From Shimia sp039969785 (GTDB lineage: Bacteria; Pseudomonadota; Alphaproteobacteria; Rhodobacterales; Rhodobacteraceae), in the NCBI RefSeq assembly GCF_039969785.1, contig NZ_JBDVNC010000046.1, positions 34,173 through 98,172 of the forward strand: a stretch of DNA of 64,000 bases. Direction: 5' to 3'. Position 1 is the stretch's first letter; every line of letters begins with the position of its first letter. The position numbers were made by a program, and so were the translations under genes. Positions 9,100-17,474 of this stretch are shown one piece after another. Below the pieces are notes generated by a model that had not been told where the DNA came from, made no database searches, and saw only the letters and a program-made list of their open reading frames with translations.

Positions 9100-9594
9100 A
9101 TGCCCTATCGCTGGTCCTCCGACGATCCTGACACGCATTCTGTGCTCACCCTCTGGCCGCACCGCTCGCTGCCACGCCGGGGTTTTGCGGCGATGGTCCT
9201 GATGGCTTTCACATTTGGGACAATGCCGCTCTATGGCTTGCTGGGCACCGTGTTCCTCTGGGGCATCCTGCCGTTTGTCCTGATCATGGTCGTCGGGCTG
9301 TGGTGGGGGTTAGAACGCTCTTATCGCGACGGCGACATCTTCGAAGACCTGAGCCTGACGGACGCCACGCTCAGCCTGACTCACCGCCCGCCACGTGGCC
9401 CACTCCAGACATGGGCGTGCAACGTCTACTGGGCCCGTGTTCAGATGCACGTGCATGGCGGCCCGGTGCCCCACTACATCACCCTGTCCGGCAATGATCG
9501 CACCGTCGAAATCGGCAGCTTTCTGTCCGAAGATGAGCGCAAGGTTCTGTTTGGCGAACTGAGCGATTTCCTGAAATTACACAAACCCGGCTAA
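9100..9594 (+). CDS. DUF2244 domain-containing membrane protein
   Basis: A 164-residue integral membrane protein of the DUF2244 family. Two hydrophobic helices (FAAMVLMAFTFGTMPLYGLL and FLWGILPFVLIMVVGLWWGL) are followed by a soluble domain with W and HVHG motifs typical of the family and a conserved IGSFLSEDER segment. Function is unknown. In many alphaproteobacteria it is found next to cytochrome oxidase genes, as here after ctaD, so a role linked to oxidase or haem assembly is possible but unproven. The ctaD terminator separates them. Confidence 0.85.
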   Translation: MPYRWSSDDPDTHSVLTLWPHRSLPRRGFAAMVLMAFTFGTMPLYGLLGTVFLWGILPFVLIMVVGLWWGLERSYRDGDIFEDLSLTDATLSLTHRPPRGPLQTWACNVYWARVQMHVHGGPVPHYITLSGNDRTVEIGSFLSEDERKVLFGELSDFLKLHKPG

Positions 9595-9628
9595 CCGTCG
9601 CGCGCCTGCCTGTCACATCAACAAGGCC

Positions 9629-9661
9629 GACGTCATACCGACGCTATACCGACCTGCTGCC
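9629..9661 (+). repeat. 11-bp tandem repeat, copy A
   Basis: Three consecutive 11-bp units, GACGTCATACC, GACGCTATACC and GACCTGCTGCC, in the gap between the DUF2244 gene and the TetR gene. The same unit family occurs at 17403-17446 and inside valS at 54838-54870. Confidence 0.65.
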
Positions 9662-9679
9662 GATCACTGTTTGCCCGCA

Positions 9680-10312
9680 TCAACCGTCGGCTTTGGGCGC
9701 CCCAAACCGCGCCATAAAGGTCGCGACAGCTCCGTCAATCGTGCGATCAATCTCTTCGCGGTCAAAGGTTGCCTGAACACCGGTAATCAACTTCATGAAA
9801 ACACCAGACTTGCACAGTTCCGGAAACTGATCCGCCGCCAGCTCTACGTCATCGATCACCAATTCACCCCGAGAGATCCCGCACTCAAGGAAGTCGATCA
9901 TACCAGCCCGCATGACCGCCGGGCCGCTTTCGTAAAATTGTTTGCCCAATTCCGGAAACCGATCCCCTTCACTCACGCAGACCCGAAAAATATTGCGCCC
10001 GAACTCAGACAAAATGATCTCCATAAAGCCCCGGCCAACAACTCCCAGAACCTCTGGAACCGTCGCATCAAAATCGATCTTAGCCTCAAGCCGGTCAGCC
10101 TGAAGCGCGCATTCAACACGCGCCACTTCCATGAAAAGATGTCGTTTATCCGGGAAATAGGCATACAACGTCGCCTTGGACACTCCGGCCTGCCGGGCGA
10201 TTTCGTCAACTCCGACACCCTCAAACCCATGTTGCAAAAACAACGTTGTTGCCGTCGCCAGGACCTGATCGAATTTACGACCCTTTCGAATGACTGGCGT
10301 GGCTTGGTTCAT
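9680..10312 (-). CDS. TetR/AcrR family transcriptional regulator
   Basis: A 210-residue repressor. The N-terminal helix-turn-helix is clear: ATTLFLQHGFEGVGVDEIA then GVSKATLYAYFPDK (about residues 22-55). The C-terminal part is the usual helical ligand-binding domain with a TetR_C-like pattern. A near-perfect palindrome lies about 30 bp upstream of its start and is the likely autoregulatory operator. It stands divergent from the mbfA gene, which may be a second target. The inducer is unknown. Confidence 0.88.
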   Translation of the reverse strand: MNQATPVIRKGRKFDQVLATATTLFLQHGFEGVGVDEIARQAGVSKATLYAYFPDKRHLFMEVARVECALQADRLEAKIDFDATVPEVLGVVGRGFMEIILSEFGRNIFRVCVSEGDRFPELGKQFYESGPAVMRAGMIDFLECGISRGELVIDDVELAADQFPELCKSGVFMKLITGVQATFDREEIDRTIDGAVATFMARFGAPKADG

Positions 10313-10343
10313 GGGTATTCCTCAAATGAGAGACCCTGAATAT

Positions 10344-10362
10344 AAACTGAACGGTTTAGTTT
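10344..10362. promoter_or_regulatory. putative TetR operator palindrome
   Basis: AAACTGAAC and GTTTAGTTT flank a single G; the arms are inverted repeats with one mismatch. The site lies 31 bp upstream of the TetR start and 77 bp upstream of mbfA. Size and symmetry are those of TetR-family operators. Confidence 0.65.
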
Positions 10363-10439
10363 CAGCAAGCGCCCCCATCCGGTTGTCATTGCTGATCGTG
10401 CGCCATAGCCTGAACTTAACGTGAACCTAAGGCCGACTC

Positions 10440-11414
10440 ATGCGCTTCTTAACCCACCGCAAACACTTCCGTGACCTGTCAGAACAGGAAATCATTGCTC
10501 TGGCCATCGCGTCAGAAGAGGATGACGCACGCATTTACCGCAGCTATGCCGACATGCTGCGCGCCGAGTTTCCCGGCACAGCCGCCAAGTTCGAAGGCAT
10601 GGCCGCCGAAGAGGACCAACACCGCAAACGTCTGATAGATTTGCACATTCGCCGCTTTGGCGACACCATCCCACTGATCCGGCGCGAACACGTGGCCGGG
10701 TACTATGCCCGCCGTCCGATCTGGTTGGTCTCCAACCTTGGCATCGAACGCATCCGCACCGAAGCCGAAGCGATGGAGCGGGACGCAGAGCGGTTTTACC
10801 TGACAGCCGCCAAACGCACATCCGACGCGGATACCCGCAAATTGCTGGGCGATCTCGCCGCCGCCGAGGCCGGCCACCAACATACCGCACAAACGCTGGA
10901 AGCCGACAATCTGGGTGCAGATGTGTTGGCCGATGAAAATGCGACGGCCCGGCGCCAGTTTATCCTGACCTGGGTTCAGCCCGGGCTGGCCGGTTTGATG
11001 GACGGTTCTGTGTCCACACTGGCCCCGATCTTTGCCACCGCCTTTGCCACCCAGGACACATGGACCACCTTTCTGGTTGGTCTCGCCGCATCTGTCGGAG
11101 CGGGCATTTCGATGGGCTTTACCGAGGCTGCCTCGGATGATGGTGAACTTTCGGGCCGTGGCAGCCCCGTCAAACGCGGCTTTGCCTCTGGCATCATGAC
11201 CACTGTTGGCGGTCTGGGTCACGCGCTCCCCTACCTGATCACCGATTTCTGGACTGCCACCGTGATCGCGCTGATCGTGGTGTTTATCGAGCTTTGGGCA
11301 ATCGCGTGGATACAGAACAAATTCATGGAAACCCCGTTTATGCGGGCGGCCTTTCAGGTTGTCCTGGGTGGCGCGCTGGTTTTTGCCGCCGGTGCGCTGA
11401 TCGGCTCGGGCTGA
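10440..11414 (+). CDS. mbfA: membrane-bound ferritin MbfA (rubrerythrin-VIT1 fusion)
   Basis: A 324-residue two-domain protein. Residues 1 to about 165 are a ferritin/rubrerythrin-like four-helix bundle with the iron-ligand pairs EEDDARIY with EEDQH, and EAMERDAERFY with EAGHQH. The C-terminal half is a VIT1/CCC1-type membrane domain (GLMDGSVSTLAPIFATAFA, then GISMGFTEAASDDGELSGRG) with about five helices. This architecture is MbfA, an iron and hydrogen-peroxide stress exporter of alphaproteobacteria. It is usually under Irr or Fur control; no clear Irr box was recognised upstream. Confidence 0.93.
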   Translation: MRFLTHRKHFRDLSEQEIIALAIASEEDDARIYRSYADMLRAEFPGTAAKFEGMAAEEDQHRKRLIDLHIRRFGDTIPLIRREHVAGYYARRPIWLVSNLGIERIRTEAEAMERDAERFYLTAAKRTSDADTRKLLGDLAAAEAGHQHTAQTLEADNLGADVLADENATARRQFILTWVQPGLAGLMDGSVSTLAPIFATAFATQDTWTTFLVGLAASVGAGISMGFTEAASDDGELSGRGSPVKRGFASGIMTTVGGLGHALPYLITDFWTATVIALIVVFIELWAIAWIQNKFMETPFMRAAFQVVLGGALVFAAGALIGSG

Positions 11415-11487
11415 CGCTGTTCACCCCCCCGCCAGCTCGGGTTCGCATTCCAATTGACCGCCCCTTCAAAGGTGTTACCAAGAACCC

Positions 11488-12417
11488 ATGCTGGCCGTCT
11501 TTCTGAAAACCGTCCCCTTTTTCGCACTGATCGGCCTTGGCTATTGGGCCGGGCGCACCCGGTTTTTCAGTCAAGAAGCAACCGCCTATCTCACCAAATT
11601 CGTCTTCTACTTTGCTCTGTCGGCTATGTTGTTCCGCTTTGCCGCCAACCTCAGCTTGTCTGAGGTGCTGAACTGGACCCTTGTCGGTGCGTACCTCTGG
11701 GGCACGGGCGTCGTTTACGGCATTGCCACAGGTGTGGCGCTGTTGCGAAAACTCGACATCCCAACGGCCGCAATGGAGGCGCAATGCGCCGTTATTGGCA
11801 ATGTCGGTTTTCTCGGCGCGCCAATGTTGGTGCTTTTGCTGGGCGAACAGGCCATCGGCCCCGTCATCCTCGTGCTGGCCGTTGATCTTATTGTGTTTTC
11901 CAGCCTCATCGTCGTGCTGATCACCGGTGCACGGGATGGCCGAATGAGCCTCGGGATATTGCGCACCGTCGGCCTGGGACTGGTCCGCAATCCAATGATC
12001 GTCGCTATCTCCTCGGGCCTGATCTGGTCCGCGCTGGAAATCCCGATCCCCGCACCAATGAACGAATTTCTTGGCATTCTTGGTGGCGCAGCCACGCCCG
12101 GTGCGCTCTTTGCCATCGGCGCGTCGCTGGCCAGCAAATCCGCAGAACGCGTGCATGTCGCGCTTTGGCTCAGCTTTTGCAAACTGGCCCTGCATCCGCT
12201 GTTTGTCGCGATTGGCGTGCTGATCCTATTCCCAATCGACCCCTATTCGGCAAGCGTGGTCATATCCGCCGCAGCGCTGCCCGTGGCGGGCAACGTGTTC
12301 ATTCTGGCCCAGCATTACGGCGTCGCGCCACACCGTGCCTCAGCCGCAATTCTGTTTTCAACGGTGATAAGCGTCGCAACCGTCTCACTTGTAATTGCAT
12401 GGGTCAGCCAACTCTGA
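11488..12417 (+). CDS. AEC family transporter
   Basis: A second auxin-efflux-carrier-type permease, 309 residues, with about ten membrane helices. The start LAVFLKTVPFFALIGLGYWA and the segment AVIGNVGFLGAPMLVLLLGE (conserved Asn-Val/Gly pattern of helix 4) identify the family. It shares layout but not close sequence with the AEC gene at 1127-2056. It is followed by fghA with a 41-nt gap and may be co-transcribed. Substrate unknown, probably an organic acid. Confidence 0.85.
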   Translation: MLAVFLKTVPFFALIGLGYWAGRTRFFSQEATAYLTKFVFYFALSAMLFRFAANLSLSEVLNWTLVGAYLWGTGVVYGIATGVALLRKLDIPTAAMEAQCAVIGNVGFLGAPMLVLLLGEQAIGPVILVLAVDLIVFSSLIVVLITGARDGRMSLGILRTVGLGLVRNPMIVAISSGLIWSALEIPIPAPMNEFLGILGGAATPGALFAIGASLASKSAERVHVALWLSFCKLALHPLFVAIGVLILFPIDPYSASVVISAAALPVAGNVFILAQHYGVAPHRASAAILFSTVISVATVSLVIAWVSQL

Positions 12418-12458
12418 CATCGTGAGCGCCTGACCAGACTATCGACAGGGAGAAGTCC

Positions 12459-13292
12459 ATGGAAACCGTATCCGAAAATCGCGCCTTTGGCGGGGTACAG
12501 GGCGTCTATAACCACATTTCGCACAGCTGCCGCTGCAAAATGACATTTGGACTGTTCCTCCCGGAAGAAGCACAATACGGCCGCGTGCCCGTACTCTGGT
12601 ATCTCTCTGGCCTGACCTGCACCCATGAAAACGCCATGGTCAAAGCCGGGGCTCAGCAATGGGCCGCCGAACAAGGCATCGCGCTGGTATTCCCAGACAC
12701 CTCTCCGCGCGGAGACACCGTGGCCGATGACGACGCTTACGATCTTGGCAAAGGCGCCGGGTTCTACGTGAACGCCACGCAATCCCCCTGGGCCGGGAAT
12801 TACAACATGTGGGACTATATCGCAGAAGACCTGCCCTCACTGCTACAGGAAAACTTTGCGCTCGACATGACCCGCCAATCCATCACCGGCCACTCGATGG
12901 GTGGGCACGGTGCGTTGACGCTGGCCATGTCCCTGCCCGGACGGTTCCGCTCGGTCTCGGCATTTGCGCCAATCGCCAACCCGACCGCCTCAGACTGGGG
13001 ACAAAAACAACTGGCGGCCTATCTGGGCGATGACCAGTCAACATGGTCCGCACATGACAGCACTCATCTGATGCGCGAAAATGGTTTTGACGGCCCCATT
13101 CTGGTCGACACCGGCACACAGGATCAGTTCATCGATCTATTGCGCCCCGAGGCATTTGCCGCCGCTGCAGCCGAACGTCGTCAGGAAGCAACTCTGCGTT
13201 TACAAAAGGGCTACGACCACAGCTATTTCTTTGTTTCCAGCTTCATCGAAGACCACGTCGCCTTTCACGCCGAAGCATTGTATCGCGACTGA
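12459..13292 (+). CDS. fghA: S-formylglutathione hydrolase
   Basis: An esterase-D family alpha/beta hydrolase of 277 residues that cleaves S-formylglutathione to formate and glutathione, the second step of glutathione-dependent formaldehyde oxidation. The nucleophile Ser lies in GHSMGGHGAL (about residue 146); the oxyanion region YLSGLTCTHEN and the catalytic His in KGYDHSYFF are visible. ATG follows ACAGGGAGAAGTCC. The partner formaldehyde dehydrogenase gene is not in the window. Stop and the next ATG are 2 nt apart. Confidence 0.94.
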   Translation: METVSENRAFGGVQGVYNHISHSCRCKMTFGLFLPEEAQYGRVPVLWYLSGLTCTHENAMVKAGAQQWAAEQGIALVFPDTSPRGDTVADDDAYDLGKGAGFYVNATQSPWAGNYNMWDYIAEDLPSLLQENFALDMTRQSITGHSMGGHGALTLAMSLPGRFRSVSAFAPIANPTASDWGQKQLAAYLGDDQSTWSAHDSTHLMRENGFDGPILVDTGTQDQFIDLLRPEAFAAAAAERRQEATLRLQKGYDHSYFFVSSFIEDHVAFHAEALYRD

Positions 13293-13294
13293 TC

Positions 13295-13750
13295 ATGACA
13301 GCCGTTTATGTTGATGCCGATGCATGTCCCGTCCGGGCTGAATCCGAACGGGTCGCCACCCGCCACAAGGTGATCATGCATGTGGTCTCTAATGGCGGGT
13401 TACGCCCATCGAGCAACCCGCTGGTGCAAAACGTCATTGTGCCAGACGGCCCCGACGTGGCCGACATGTGGATTGCCGACCGCGTCGGCCCCGGTGACAT
13501 CGTTATCACTTCGGATATTCCGCTGGCCGCCAAATGTGTGGAGGCCGGGGCGCAGGTGTTAAAACCCAATGGCGAGGCTTTGACCGCAGCCAATGTCGGC
13601 AACGCATTGGCCATGCGCGACCTGATGACCGACCTGCGCGCCGCAGATCCATTTCGTCAGGGCGGCGGCAAAGGATTTACCAAGGCTGATCGCTCTAGGT
13701 TTCTGGACGCGCTCGAACGGGAAATCCGGGCTGCGTTGCGGGTTGGTTGA
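13295..13750 (+). CDS. YaiI/YqxD family protein (DUF188)
   Basis: A 151-residue cytoplasmic protein of the YaiI/YqxD (DUF188) family. Recognised from VDADACPV at the start, the acidic pair in DIVITSDIPLAAKC, and the tail GGGKGFTKADRSRFLDALE. The fold is PIN/NYN-like with conserved aspartates, so a nuclease function has been suggested, but it has not been settled. It is 2 nt behind fghA and likely in the same transcript. Confidence 0.93.
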   Translation: MTAVYVDADACPVRAESERVATRHKVIMHVVSNGGLRPSSNPLVQNVIVPDGPDVADMWIADRVGPGDIVITSDIPLAAKCVEAGAQVLKPNGEALTAANVGNALAMRDLMTDLRAADPFRQGGGKGFTKADRSRFLDALEREIRAALRVG

Positions 13751-13765
13751 CGGCTCCAGACCGTC

Positions 13766-14572
13766 TTACAGGGCAGGCTTGCGGACCCTGATATGCAGAA
13801 ATAACGGCACCACACGTGTATCGGCAATGTCGGGCCAGCTCCGCGCATCCTCTTCTGACGCCATCGGCTCTGCGACATGTTCAATGACAAATCCTCTGGC
13901 AATCAACATCATCACCCAGCCCGATAAAGTACGGTGAAAACGCGGCACACGGAACAGTGCCGGAATGTCCTCTCCGGCGCGACGCGCGCTGCCAAAGGTC
14001 CACTCTTCAACAGTTCCGTCATTCTCAACAAAATAATCCGCCAGCTCAACCGCACGCACCACTCCGTTTTCATCGCGCAGATTGGTGCGGGACGGTGGCG
14101 CAAAGCACGGATGCAGAATGGAGAACTGAAAAAACCCGCCGGGCCGGATCACCCGAAAGATCTCGGAAACCGCGCGCGCGGCATCGGCAATATCCATCAT
14201 ACACATAAATGACGTCGCGAAATCAAATGTCGCCTGATCAAACGGCAAAGCCGTCGCATCCCCGACCCTATACATGATCCCCAGCGGGTCCTGCTGTTCG
14301 GTCGCGTTGGCGTGTGCAACAAATGTCGGCGCCACATCTATCGCATCAATCCGCGCGCCCATTCGCGCCAGTTCACGCGTATTGCTGCCTTCTCCGCACC
14401 CAACATCCAGCCCCCGTAAACCTTTGATTTCCGGCAAGCTCGCCAGAAAAACCGGGGTGTTCTGTTTGTCGCGATACACATCATGGCCAGCCCGCGATAG
14501 CCGGGTCCATGTTTGGGCATTTTCTTCCCAACACGCCGCGACATCCGCAGTTGTTTTTGCATATACTACCAT
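13766..14572 (-). CDS. class I SAM-dependent methyltransferase
   Basis: A 268-residue Rossmann-fold methyltransferase. Motif I is LDVGCGEGSN and the acidic residue closing strand 2 is in IDAIDVAP; the later FDFATSFMCMMDIADAA and GGFFQFSILHPCF segments are motifs II-III of the Methyltransf_11/25 type. It is convergent with the YaiI gene (15-nt gap). Nothing nearby tells the substrate, so only the family is given. Confidence 0.88.
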   Translation of the reverse strand: MVVYAKTTADVAACWEENAQTWTRLSRAGHDVYRDKQNTPVFLASLPEIKGLRGLDVGCGEGSNTRELARMGARIDAIDVAPTFVAHANATEQQDPLGIMYRVGDATALPFDQATFDFATSFMCMMDIADAARAVSEIFRVIRPGGFFQFSILHPCFAPPSRTNLRDENGVVRAVELADYFVENDGTVEEWTFGSARRAGEDIPALFRVPRFHRTLSGWVMMLIARGFVIEHVAEPMASEEDARSWPDIADTRVVPLFLHIRVRKPAL

Positions 14573-14790
14573 TGAAACCGCGCCTTATGCTCTGGTGTTG
14601 ATACTTGCCAAATCCACACCCTAACCCCTCACAAACTCTGCCACAATCAACACGCCAACACCGCTTTCTCCTGCCCCGTCGGGGCATGGGGTGGGCGGGT
14701 GGGCGTGACCCGAGGGGGCAGCCCCGCCTTTTTCATCCCGTTGTCGTTTTTCCACTAGACCCGCCCCAACATGGCGGTTCAACTGCCGCG

Positions 14791-15744
14791 ATGACCAATC
14801 GCATTCCGCTGGGCCCTTTCTCGGCTCTCGTGGCCACGTTTTTCTTCTCGATCAACGATGTCACCATCAAATTTTTATCTGGTGACTACGCGCTGCACGA
14901 AATTGTGCTGGTGCGCTCGCTGGTCGGCCTGTCCGTATTGCTGGTGCTGATTGTCCCGCTCGGCGGCGGCTTTAGGGTCCTGCGGACCAGACGTATTGGC
15001 ATGCATCTGATACGTGGGGCTTGTGTGGTCTTTGCCAACACCACCTTCTTTCTTGGCCTGTCGGTCTTACCACTGGCCGACGCGGTGGCGGTGTTCTTTG
15101 TCTCCCCCCTGATCATCACCGCCATGTCCGCCATATTTTTGCGCGAACACATTGGGCCACGTCGCCTGATTGCTGTCGCCGCCGGGATGGTTGGTGTGCT
15201 GATCATGATCAGCCCCGGTGCGGGCGCCTTCAACGTCGCCCTGCTTCTGCCGTTTCTGGCAGCCTTTGCCTATGGCACACTACACATCCTGACCCGCAAA
15301 ATCGGCGACACTGAAAGCGCGGCCACAATGGCGGTCTATATCCAAATCGTCTTTATTCTGGTCAGCAGCTGCGTTGGGATTACATTGGGTCATGGCGATT
15401 TTGCCGAACAGGGCGGCGCCATGATCGGCTTTCTTCTGCGCGGCTGGGTCTGGCCCGCCAGCATGGACTGGCCCCTGCTCATTCTGCTGGGCGTCTCCAG
15501 CGCCGGAGGCGGATTTTTCATCAGTCAGGCCTACCGGATCAGCGAAGCCAGTTTGATTGCCCCGCTGGAATACGCCGCCATGCCAATGGCCGTCATATTT
15601 GGCGTTTTGGTTTTTGGTGAATGGCCCGAGCCATCCACCTGGGTTGGTATGGTCCTGATCATCGGCGCGGGGCTGTTTGTTTTCTGGCGCGAAGCGCGCA
15701 CCCGCCAGCCAACCCAGCCAAACCGCCCACGCACCCGGCGCTGA
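14791..15744 (+). CDS. DMT family transporter (two EamA domains)
   Basis: A drug/metabolite transporter superfamily permease of about 317 residues with ten membrane segments in two EamA repeats. The N-terminus has the usual SALVATFFFSINDVTIKFL, and the second half has the signature PLEYAAMPMAVIFGVLVFGE. The frame stays open upstream to 14605, but ATG 14791 starts just before the first helix and fits the family. It is an inner-membrane exporter of unknown substrate. The region 14573-14790 before it holds no gene. Confidence 0.88.
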   Translation: MTNRIPLGPFSALVATFFFSINDVTIKFLSGDYALHEIVLVRSLVGLSVLLVLIVPLGGGFRVLRTRRIGMHLIRGACVVFANTTFFLGLSVLPLADAVAVFFVSPLIITAMSAIFLREHIGPRRLIAVAAGMVGVLIMISPGAGAFNVALLLPFLAAFAYGTLHILTRKIGDTESAATMAVYIQIVFILVSSCVGITLGHGDFAEQGGAMIGFLLRGWVWPASMDWPLLILLGVSSAGGGFFISQAYRISEASLIAPLEYAAMPMAVIFGVLVFGEWPEPSTWVGMVLIIGAGLFVFWREARTRQPTQPNRPRTRR

Positions 15745-15826
15745 CCGGGGCTTCATACAACGGGTTTCAAACCACCATAATCCCGTCTAGGTTTCCCGTC
15801 TAAAGACATTGCTCAAGAGACCCCAC

Positions 15827-16450
15827 ATGACCCGCATCGACGCCGTCATTTTCGACATCGGCAACGTTCTGATCGAATGGCAACCCGAGAATTTCTACGA
15901 CCGCACCATAGGCGAGGCCCGCCGTAAAGCTTTTTTTGCCGCCACCGACATGCACACCCATCATCTCCAGATCGACATTGGCGCGTCCTTGCCGGGTCTG
16001 ATCCAAAGCCTGCTCCCGCGCTACCCCGAATGGCAGGAAGAATTGCGCATGTGGAACGACAACTGGAATGACCTTGCAGCCCCCGCGATCGATCATTCGG
16101 TGCGTCTTCTTTATGCTCTGAAACGATCTGGCGTGCCGGTTTTTACCCTGACGAATTTCGGCCACGATAATTTTCCAATCTCGCAACAAGCCTTTCCATT
16201 CCTGAAGGAATTCGATCGCGAATACGTCTCGGGCCGCCTTAAGCTGGTCAAGCCTGATCCGGCAATTTATGCGCATGTTGAACAGGATTGCGGGATCGCA
16301 CCTGAACGTTTGCTGTTTGCCGATGACCGCCCGGAAAACATCGCAGCCGCCGCAGATCGAGGCTGGCAGGTACATCAGTTTGAACATCCCCAAGGTTGGG
16401 CTGACCGTTTGGTCGCCGAAGGCTTGCTAAGCAAGGAGGACGCGGCATGA
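15827..16450 (+). CDS. HAD family hydrolase (YihX-like)
   Basis: A haloacid dehalogenase-superfamily hydrolase of about 207 residues. Motif I is FDIGNVLIEW, where the nucleophile Asp is followed by the Gly-Asn-Val variant typical of the YihX/epoxide-hydrolase N-terminal group; motif II is VFTLTNFG; the Lys is in LKLVKPDP; and motif IV is LLFADDRPENI. Likely a phosphatase on a small sugar phosphate or a dehalogenase. ATG 15827 is preferred over an upstream TTG. Its stop overlaps the next gene by 4 nt. Confidence 0.9.
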   Translation: MTRIDAVIFDIGNVLIEWQPENFYDRTIGEARRKAFFAATDMHTHHLQIDIGASLPGLIQSLLPRYPEWQEELRMWNDNWNDLAAPAIDHSVRLLYALKRSGVPVFTLTNFGHDNFPISQQAFPFLKEFDREYVSGRLKLVKPDPAIYAHVEQDCGIAPERLLFADDRPENIAAAADRGWQVHQFEHPQGWADRLVAEGLLSKEDAA

Positions 16451-17364
16451 CAACGATAATCCCATTCCAAGAGGGTCAGGAAAATCTCGACTGGCTGGGT
16501 CTGACAGACGCGTTTGCTGCGGGTCATACCCTACCCAAGGCAGAAATTTCTGACACGTTTCTCTATCGCGGTAAGGATACTCTTCTCCAACGACAGGCCT
16601 GGATCGACGGGCTAGGCATTGGTGTAAAATCCGCCACGATATTTCCCGGTAATCCGGCCCAGGATGTGCCGATGGTTCACGGAGCCATGACCTTGTTTGA
16701 CGATGCGCATGGCCGACTTGAGGCTTTGTTGGATTTCCATCTCGTCACCAAATGGAAAACGGCCGGTGACAGCTTGCTTGCGGCCCGTCGTCTGGCGCGA
16801 CCAGACAGCCGCAATATCCTGATCGTCGGCGCAGGCACCGTTGGGCGCAATCTGCACGCAGCATACTCTGCCGCCTTTCCACAGGCGCGTTTTACCGTGT
16901 GGAACCGAACTGCGGCCAACGCACAACAGATGGCCGCCGAAATTCCAGACCTTCAGGTTGCTCCCACCCTTCCCGACGCGGTTGCACAGGCGGACATCAT
17001 CACATGTGCCACCATGTCCACCACACCGACCCTAAAGGGCGAATGGCTACGTCCCGGTCAACATGTCGACCTGATCGGCGCCTACCGCCCCGACATGCGG
17101 GAAACCGACGACACCGCGCTGCAACGGGCGCGCGTCTTTGTGGACAGCTTTGACACCACACTGGATCACATAGGCGAGCTAAAAATTCCTCTTGCCTCTG
17201 GCGCCATCACGCGTGACCACATTCTGGCGGATTACTACAACCTCGCCGCCTTTCAGCGTCAAAGCGATGACGAGATCACCATTTTCAAAAATGGCGGTGG
17301 CGCTCATCTGGACCTGATGACGTCCCGATTTATCCTCGACCGCTGGAACGCTGGCCCAGGATAG
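16447..17364 (+). CDS. ornithine cyclodeaminase / mu-crystallin family protein
   Basis: A 305-residue NAD(P)-binding protein of the OCD/mu-crystallin family. The Rossmann motif VGAGTVGRNLHAAY is at about residues 122-135, KSATIFPGN and VTKWKTAGDSLLAA are conserved family segments, and DLIGAYRPDMRE closes the site. Members are ornithine cyclodeaminases, alanine dehydrogenases, ketimine reductases or related imine reductases; the sequence alone does not decide. Co-translated with the HAD gene (ATGA), so the two may act on related metabolites. Confidence 0.88.
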   Translation: MTTIIPFQEGQENLDWLGLTDAFAAGHTLPKAEISDTFLYRGKDTLLQRQAWIDGLGIGVKSATIFPGNPAQDVPMVHGAMTLFDDAHGRLEALLDFHLVTKWKTAGDSLLAARRLARPDSRNILIVGAGTVGRNLHAAYSAAFPQARFTVWNRTAANAQQMAAEIPDLQVAPTLPDAVAQADIITCATMSTTPTLKGEWLRPGQHVDLIGAYRPDMRETDDTALQRARVFVDSFDTTLDHIGELKIPLASGAITRDHILADYYNLAAFQRQSDDEITIFKNGGGAHLDLMTSRFILDRWNAGPG

Positions 17365-17402
17365 CGGCAAAAGGTTAATCCAAGGTGTGCCGCATCACCA
17401 CT

Positions 17403-17446
17403 GACGCGATGCAGATGTAAAACCGACGTAATACCGACATCGGTTT
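17403..17446 (+). repeat. 11-bp tandem repeat, copy B
   Basis: Four units in an 11-bp register: GACGCGATGCA, GATGTAAAACC, GACGTAATACC and GACATCGGTTT. The third is identical to the first unit in valS (54838). It lies between two convergent genes. Confidence 0.6.
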
Positions 17447-17474
17447 TCGCACTAATCCAAACACTTAACAGTCA

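Noticed and set aside
14680..14735. Terminator-like GC-rich run before the DMT gene
   Set aside because: The stem is short and no upstream gene on the plus strand would need it.
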